64,000 nt of DNA from Gaiellasilicea sp033857955. Its GTDB lineage: Bacteria > Actinomycetota > Thermoleophilia > Gaiellales > Gaiellaceae. The translations under genes and the position numbers were made by a program. Shown here piece by piece: positions 60,555 to 64,000 of the stretch (position 1 is its first letter; each line of letters begins with the position of its first letter). The DNA lies in assembly GCA_033857955.1 (NCBI GenBank), contig JAWVCW010000002.1, positions 1-64,000 on the forward strand, given 5' to 3'. Under the pieces are notes generated by a model, which worked only from the letters and a program-made list of their open reading frames with translations, had not been told where the DNA came from and made no database searches.

Positions 60555-62450
60555 ATGAAGAAGAGAGTTCTCGCACTTGCTGCGCTCGCGCTTGCGGTCG
60601 TAGCCACGCCGACGGCGTTCGGACACAACAAGCCACCGAAGCCACCGAAGCCTCCGGAGCTGACGACGGTGAAGCTGCTCGCGTTCAACGACTTCCACGG
60701 GCACCTGGAGGCGAACACACCGGGCACGATCGCGGTCGGCTTCAACCCGACCACGAATGCGGTCGTCAGCGTGCCGGCGGGCGGCGCGGAGTACTTCGCC
60801 ACCCATCTGAAGGCGCTCGGCTCGGAGACCCCGAACACGCTCGTGGTCAGCGCCGGCGATCTGATCGGCGCGAGCCCGCTTCTCTCGGGGCTCATGCACG
60901 ACGAACCGACGATCGACTTCATGAACTACGCCGGGCTCGACACGATCGGCGTGGGGAACCACGAGTTCGACGAGGGCAAGGCCGAGCTTCTGCGGATGCA
61001 GTACGGAAATAGGCGCCACGGGAAGCTCCACAAGCACGGCACGCGCGGCGACGAAAACGAGAGCTACGGGCATCACGAGAGCGACGACGGGGACGACCTA
61101 AGCGAGTTCTCGAACCAGGGCTCTCCGTACCGCCCCGCGCGGCCGGACGGTTGCCACCCTGTGGACGGCTGCCAGGACGGTACGCCGTTCGCCGGCTCGG
61201 TCTTCCAGTACCTCGCGGCGAACGTGATCGACGAGGACACGGACAACCCGCTGCTGCCCCAGTACCAGATCGTCCGCACCTTCGACGGCGAGAAGATCGC
61301 CTTCATCGGCGAGACGCTTCAGGGAACGCCGCTGATCGTCACGCCGACGGGCGTCGCCGGCCTCAGCTTCCTCGACGAAGCCGATGCGGTGAATGCGCTC
61401 GTTCCGCGGCTGGACAAGAAGGTCAGCGCGATCGTGCTGCTGCTCCACGAGGGCGGCAGCCAGAACGCTCCCTTCGCGGGCAAGTTCATGGACGCGAACA
61501 AGTGCGAGAACTTCACCGGGCCTGACCTACTCGACATCGTCAACCGGCTCGACTCGCGGGTCGACGTCGTTGTCAGCGCCCACACGCATCAGCCGTACGT
61601 CTGCACGTTGAACAACCGGTTGGTGACCTCGGCCGCGTCGTTCGGCCGCCTGATCACCTCGATCGACCTCACGATCGACAAGAGGGCGAACAAGGTCGTC
61701 TCGACGAGCGCCGTGAACAACGTCGTCACGCAGACCGTGGCGAAGGACGCGGGCGCGACCGAGATCCTGACGCGGTACAAGGCCATCGCCGATCCGATCG
61801 GCAACCGCGTGATCGGCAAGATCACGGCGGATATCCTCTCGGCCCGCGGCACGCCCAGCGGCCAGAACGCTGCGGGCGAGCAGCCGATGGGCGACGTCAT
61901 CGCCGACGGAATGCTCGAGGCGGCGACGCCGACGGACTTCGGCGGTGCGGTCGCCGCGTTCATGAACGTCGGCGGCGTGAGGGCCAGCCTGCTGTTCAAC
62001 CAGATCAGCGGCGGCGAGCAGCCGGGCGAGGTTACCTTCGCGGAGGCCTTCACCGTGCAGCCGTTCGGAAACACGCTCGTGGTCAAGACCTGCACCGGGC
62101 AGCAACTGTACGACGTGCTCGAGCAGCAGTTCGAGAATCCGGCTGCCGGCCAGATGCGAGTGATGTCGGTCTCGGGCGTCACGTACTCGTACACCCGCAA
62201 CGTCCCGGTGGGCGCGAAGCGCATCACAGACGGGTCGCTGAAGGTCGCGGGAACGGTGGTCAACAAGGCGGCGAGCTACCGCGTGGTGTTGAACAACTTC
62301 ATCGCCGACGGCGGTGACGGGTTCAGCGTCTTCAGGGCGTGCACGGCGCCGCTCGGTGGCGACGTGGACATCGACGCGTTCGCGCGGTACCTGCAGGCGC
62401 ACTCGCCTCTGGCTCCGCCGCCGCTCACGCGAATCACCAGGCTCGACTGA
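60555..62450 (+). CDS. Secreted 5'-nucleotidase/2',3'-cyclic phosphodiesterase family enzyme
   Basis: A 631-residue exported phosphoesterase. Signal peptide (1-24), a PPKPPKPP linker, then the calcineurin-like domain with FNDFHGHLE, SAGDLIGASP, GNHEFDEG and VVSAHTHQPY holding the di-metal ligands, and the 5'-nucleotidase C-domain from about 420 (MGDVIADGM, NVGGVRASL). A His-, Gly- and acid-rich insert of about 50 residues (148-198) sits in the metallophosphatase domain. It would release phosphate from nucleotides made by the upstream nuclease. ATG 60555 has GGGAGATGAG upstream; only 34 bp separate the genes, so they are probably co-transcribed. Confidence 0.93.
   Translation: MKKRVLALAALALAVVATPTAFGHNKPPKPPKPPELTTVKLLAFNDFHGHLEANTPGTIAVGFNPTTNAVVSVPAGGAEYFATHLKALGSETPNTLVVSAGDLIGASPLLSGLMHDEPTIDFMNYAGLDTIGVGNHEFDEGKAELLRMQYGNRRHGKLHKHGTRGDENESYGHHESDDGDDLSEFSNQGSPYRPARPDGCHPVDGCQDGTPFAGSVFQYLAANVIDEDTDNPLLPQYQIVRTFDGEKIAFIGETLQGTPLIVTPTGVAGLSFLDEADAVNALVPRLDKKVSAIVLLLHEGGSQNAPFAGKFMDANKCENFTGPDLLDIVNRLDSRVDVVVSAHTHQPYVCTLNNRLVTSAASFGRLITSIDLTIDKRANKVVSTSAVNNVVTQTVAKDAGATEILTRYKAIADPIGNRVIGKITADILSARGTPSGQNAAGEQPMGDVIADGMLEAATPTDFGGAVAAFMNVGGVRASLLFNQISGGEQPGEVTFAEAFTVQPFGNTLVVKTCTGQQLYDVLEQQFENPAAGQMRVMSVSGVTYSYTRNVPVGAKRITDGSLKVAGTVVNKAASYRVVLNNFIADGGDGFSVFRACTAPLGGDVDIDAFARYLQAHSPLAPPPLTRITRLD
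60630..60656 (+). repeat. Three tandem 9-bp repeats coding a Pro-Lys linker
   Basis: AAGCCACCG occurs twice and AAGCCTCCG once, head to tail, coding KPPKPPKPP between the signal peptide and the catalytic domain of the 5'-nucleotidase. Copy number could vary by slippage. Confidence 0.7.
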
Positions 62451-62461
62451 TCCGAATCAGA

Positions 62462-62489
62462 GGTGGGGGCGGCTCCGGCCGCCCCCACC
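62462..62489 (+). terminator. Strong hairpin terminator after the 5'-nucleotidase
   Basis: A perfect 12-bp stem (62462-62473 with 62478-62489, GC-rich) closes a 4-base loop TCCG and is followed by GTTTCCTCTCTCT. It lies 12 bases after the stop codon and before the azlC-like gene, so it probably ends the nuclease/nucleotidase transcript. Confidence 0.75.
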
Positions 62490-62516
62490 GTTTCCTCTCT
62501 CTGTAGCGTCGAGGCG

Positions 62517-63164
62517 ATGGACACCTCGCGCATCAGGGACGGCATCCGCGCCGGACTTCCGCTCGCGCTTGCGCCACTCCTCTTCGGCGCCTCGTTCGGC
62601 TTGCTCGCCGTCGACGCCGGAATGGGACGCCTGGGCGCGGTCGCCATGTCGGCGACGACCTTCGCGGGCTCTGCGCAGTTCGCGGCCGCGTCGATCCTGG
62701 ACTCCGGCGGCGGGGTTGCCGCTGCGATCGTCGCCGCGTTGCTCCTGAACGCCCGCTATGTGCCGCTCAGCCTGGCCGTTGCGTCGATCTTCCCCGGCTC
62801 GAGGAAGCGCCGGCTGCTCGAGTCGCAGCTGATCGTGGACGAGTCGTGGGCCCTTTCGGGCCGCAGCGGCAGTTTCGAGTACGGGATCCTCGCGGGTGTC
62901 GGGATCCTCCTCTACGTCGTCTGGGTCGGGGGCACCGCGCTCGGGACCGTCGTCGGCGACCTGCTGGACCCCGAGGCGATCGGGGTCGACGCAGCATTCC
63001 CGGCGCTCTTCCTCGCTCTCCTCGCGCCCTACTTGCGCAGCCGCCGCGCGCTCGCCACCGCCATCGTCGCCGGTACGATCACGCTCGCGCTCCTGCCGTT
63101 CGCGCCGGCCGGGGTGCCGATCGTCGCCGCAAGCGTCGCCTGCCTGATCGGGCTGCGCCGGTGA
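62517..63164 (+). CDS. AzlC-family branched-chain amino acid exporter subunit
   Basis: A 215-residue integral membrane protein of the AzlC/YgaZ family with about six helices. GLPLALAPLLFGASFGLLA, TTFAGSAQFAAASIL and LLNARYVPLSLAVA are characteristic. It works with the small AzlD/YgaH partner encoded next to export valine, leucine or related compounds such as azaleucine. ATG 62517 gives the family N-terminus; the frame stays open to 62463 across the terminator hairpin, which is unlikely to be coding. Confidence 0.92.
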   Translation: MDTSRIRDGIRAGLPLALAPLLFGASFGLLAVDAGMGRLGAVAMSATTFAGSAQFAAASILDSGGGVAAAIVAALLLNARYVPLSLAVASIFPGSRKRRLLESQLIVDESWALSGRSGSFEYGILAGVGILLYVVWVGGTALGTVVGDLLDPEAIGVDAAFPALFLALLAPYLRSRRALATAIVAGTITLALLPFAPAGVPIVAASVACLIGLRR

Positions 63165-63460
63165 CCTGGGTCGTGATCGCCGTCGTCGGCGCGGTGACGA
63201 TTCTGTTCAAGGCGTCGGGACCCGTCCTCCTCGGCGACCGCGCGCTGCCGCCGCGCGTGGCCGCGCTCGTGGAGGTGCTCGCGCCCGCGATGCTGGCGGC
63301 GCTCGTCGTCACACAGACCGTGGGCGGCGACCGGGAGCTCGTTTTCGACGAGCGGCTCGCCGGCGTCGCGGCCGGGGCTATCGCGGTCCGGCTGCGCGCG
63401 CCGCTGATCGTCGTGATGGTCGTCGCCGCCACGGTCGCTGCGCTGATCCGCCTCTTCTAG
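63161..63460 (+). CDS. AzlD-family branched-chain amino acid exporter partner
   Basis: A 99-residue membrane protein with four hydrophobic segments. TWVVIAVVGAVTILFKASGPVLLG at the start and RVAALVEVLAPAMLAALVV in the middle fit AzlD/YgaH. GTG 63161 overlaps the azlC-like stop by four bases, as expected for obligate partners. Confidence 0.9.
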   Translation: MTWVVIAVVGAVTILFKASGPVLLGDRALPPRVAALVEVLAPAMLAALVVTQTVGGDRELVFDERLAGVAAGAIAVRLRAPLIVVMVVAATVAALIRLF

Positions 63461-63469
63461 GATCGGACC

Positions 63470-64000
63470 ATGCGGGTCGAGGAGATGGTCGAGAGAGTCT
63501 GGCCGGGTGCCCGCCCGCAGATCGAGGTGCTCGGCGGCGGGATCACGAACCGCAACTTCAAGATCACGCTCGACGACGGCGCCTACGTGCTCCGCGTGGG
63601 CGGCCGGGACACGGAGCTGCTCGGCATCGATCGCCGCGTCGAGCACGAGGCGTCGCTCGCAGCCGCCGCCGTCGGCGTCGGGCCGCAGGTGATCGCCTTC
63701 GTCGAGCCCGAGGGCTACCTCGTGACTCGCTTCCTGGAGGGCAAGGTCGTCGAGCCGGAGGCGATCCGGGAGCCCGGATCGCTCCGCCGCGTCGCGCAGT
63801 CGCTCCGGGCTGTCCATGGCGGGCCGCCGATCCCAGCCCGGTTCGACCCGTTCCGCGTCGTCCAGGCCTACGCCGCGACCGCGACGGCTCACGGCGTCGT
63901 GGTGCCCGACGCGTTCGACCGTGCTCAGAAGACGGCGGCACTTGTCGCGCGGGCCCGCGGCCCGGCGGCCGAGCGCCCGTGTCACAACGACCTGCTCACC
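63470..64000 (+). CDS. Choline/aminoglycoside kinase-like phosphotransferase, 3' end cut by window
   Basis: The first 177 residues of an APH/ChoK-type kinase; the reading frame is open at the window end. GGGITNRNFKITL is the nucleotide loop typical of choline/ethanolamine or methylthioribose-like kinases, YVLRVGG carries the ATP-contact region, and the last visible residues CHNDLLT are the start of the catalytic HxD motif. It may phosphorylate choline, ethanolamine or a small sugar alcohol; the substrate cannot be told without the C-terminus. ATG 63470 lies 9 bp after the azlD stop. Confidence 0.85.
   Translation, partial: MRVEEMVERVWPGARPQIEVLGGGITNRNFKITLDDGAYVLRVGGRDTELLGIDRRVEHEASLAAAAVGVGPQVIAFVEPEGYLVTRFLEGKVVEPEAIREPGSLRRVAQSLRAVHGGPPIPARFDPFRVVQAYAATATAHGVVVPDAFDRAQKTAALVARARGPAAERPCHNDLLT

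Noticed and set aside
1..64000. tRNA, rRNA, CRISPR, IS elements and phage genes
   Set aside because: None was seen; gaps are short and no transposase, integrase or spaced repeats are present.

Overview
The window is about 70% GC, almost completely coding, and uses many GTG and TTG starts. Neighbouring genes are joined by 4-base ATGA/GTGA overlaps, and two promoters look leaderless. Gene content (LacI-controlled sugar ABC uptake, divergent InlB-like repeats, LTD/nuclease exoproteins, MoxR-DUF58-VWA cluster) suits a soil actinobacterium, probably of the Thermoleophilia (Gaiellales/Solirubrobacterales) type. That placement is an inference; there is no rRNA in the window. No tRNA, IS element, phage gene or CRISPR array was seen.

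Layout. 1-1.8 kb: the 5' part of a secreted subtilase (minus strand, cut by the window edge). 1.8-3.3 kb: an Lrp/AsnC regulator divergent from an EamA exporter. 3.2-6.1 kb: a coiled-coil protein, a secreted InlB-like repeat protein and a membrane-anchored protein. 6.1-42.1 kb: a large two-armed carbohydrate locus. 42.1-43.9 kb: a DUF218 protein, a GT2 glycosyltransferase and a thioesterase. 43.7-49.6 kb: a minus-strand MoxR/DUF58/VWA/VWA/HtrA operon. 49.6-51.5 kb: an OmpR-type two-component system. 51.5-54.8 kb: an ATP-grasp-like protein with two esterase-like hydrolases. 55-62.5 kb: LTD protein, RsgA, a large secreted nuclease and a secreted 5'-nucleotidase. 62.5-64 kb: AzlC/AzlD and a truncated ChoK/APH-type kinase.

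The sugar locus is the centrepiece. The minus arm (17699 down to 6077) encodes the transporter ATPase, a GH38 alpha-mannosidase, a PfkB kinase, a tartrate/isopropylmalate-type dehydrogenase, a GH13 alpha-glucosidase, a xylose-isomerase-like protein, a VOC protein, a xylulokinase-like kinase and an aldehyde dehydrogenase. The plus arm (17748 to 42119) encodes a tandem metallo-beta-lactamase protein, a clan GH-D-like hydrolase and a LacI regulator. Then come a binding protein, two permeases, a ROK kinase, a SIS isomerase, a second GH38, a GH2 beta-mannosidase, an unrecognised protein, GH1, a YihT/LacD-type aldolase, GH84, a flavoprotein, a sugar isomerase, a Gfo/Idh oxidoreductase, GalT, GalK and D-lyxose isomerase. 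None of the hydrolases has a visible signal peptide. The likely scheme is import of mannose-, GlcNAc- and galactose-containing oligosaccharides (N-glycan-like) by the ABC system, with complete breakdown inside the cell. A shared operator-like motif in the 17.7 kb divergent promoter and the 22.3 kb transporter promoter suggests that the LacI protein controls both arms.
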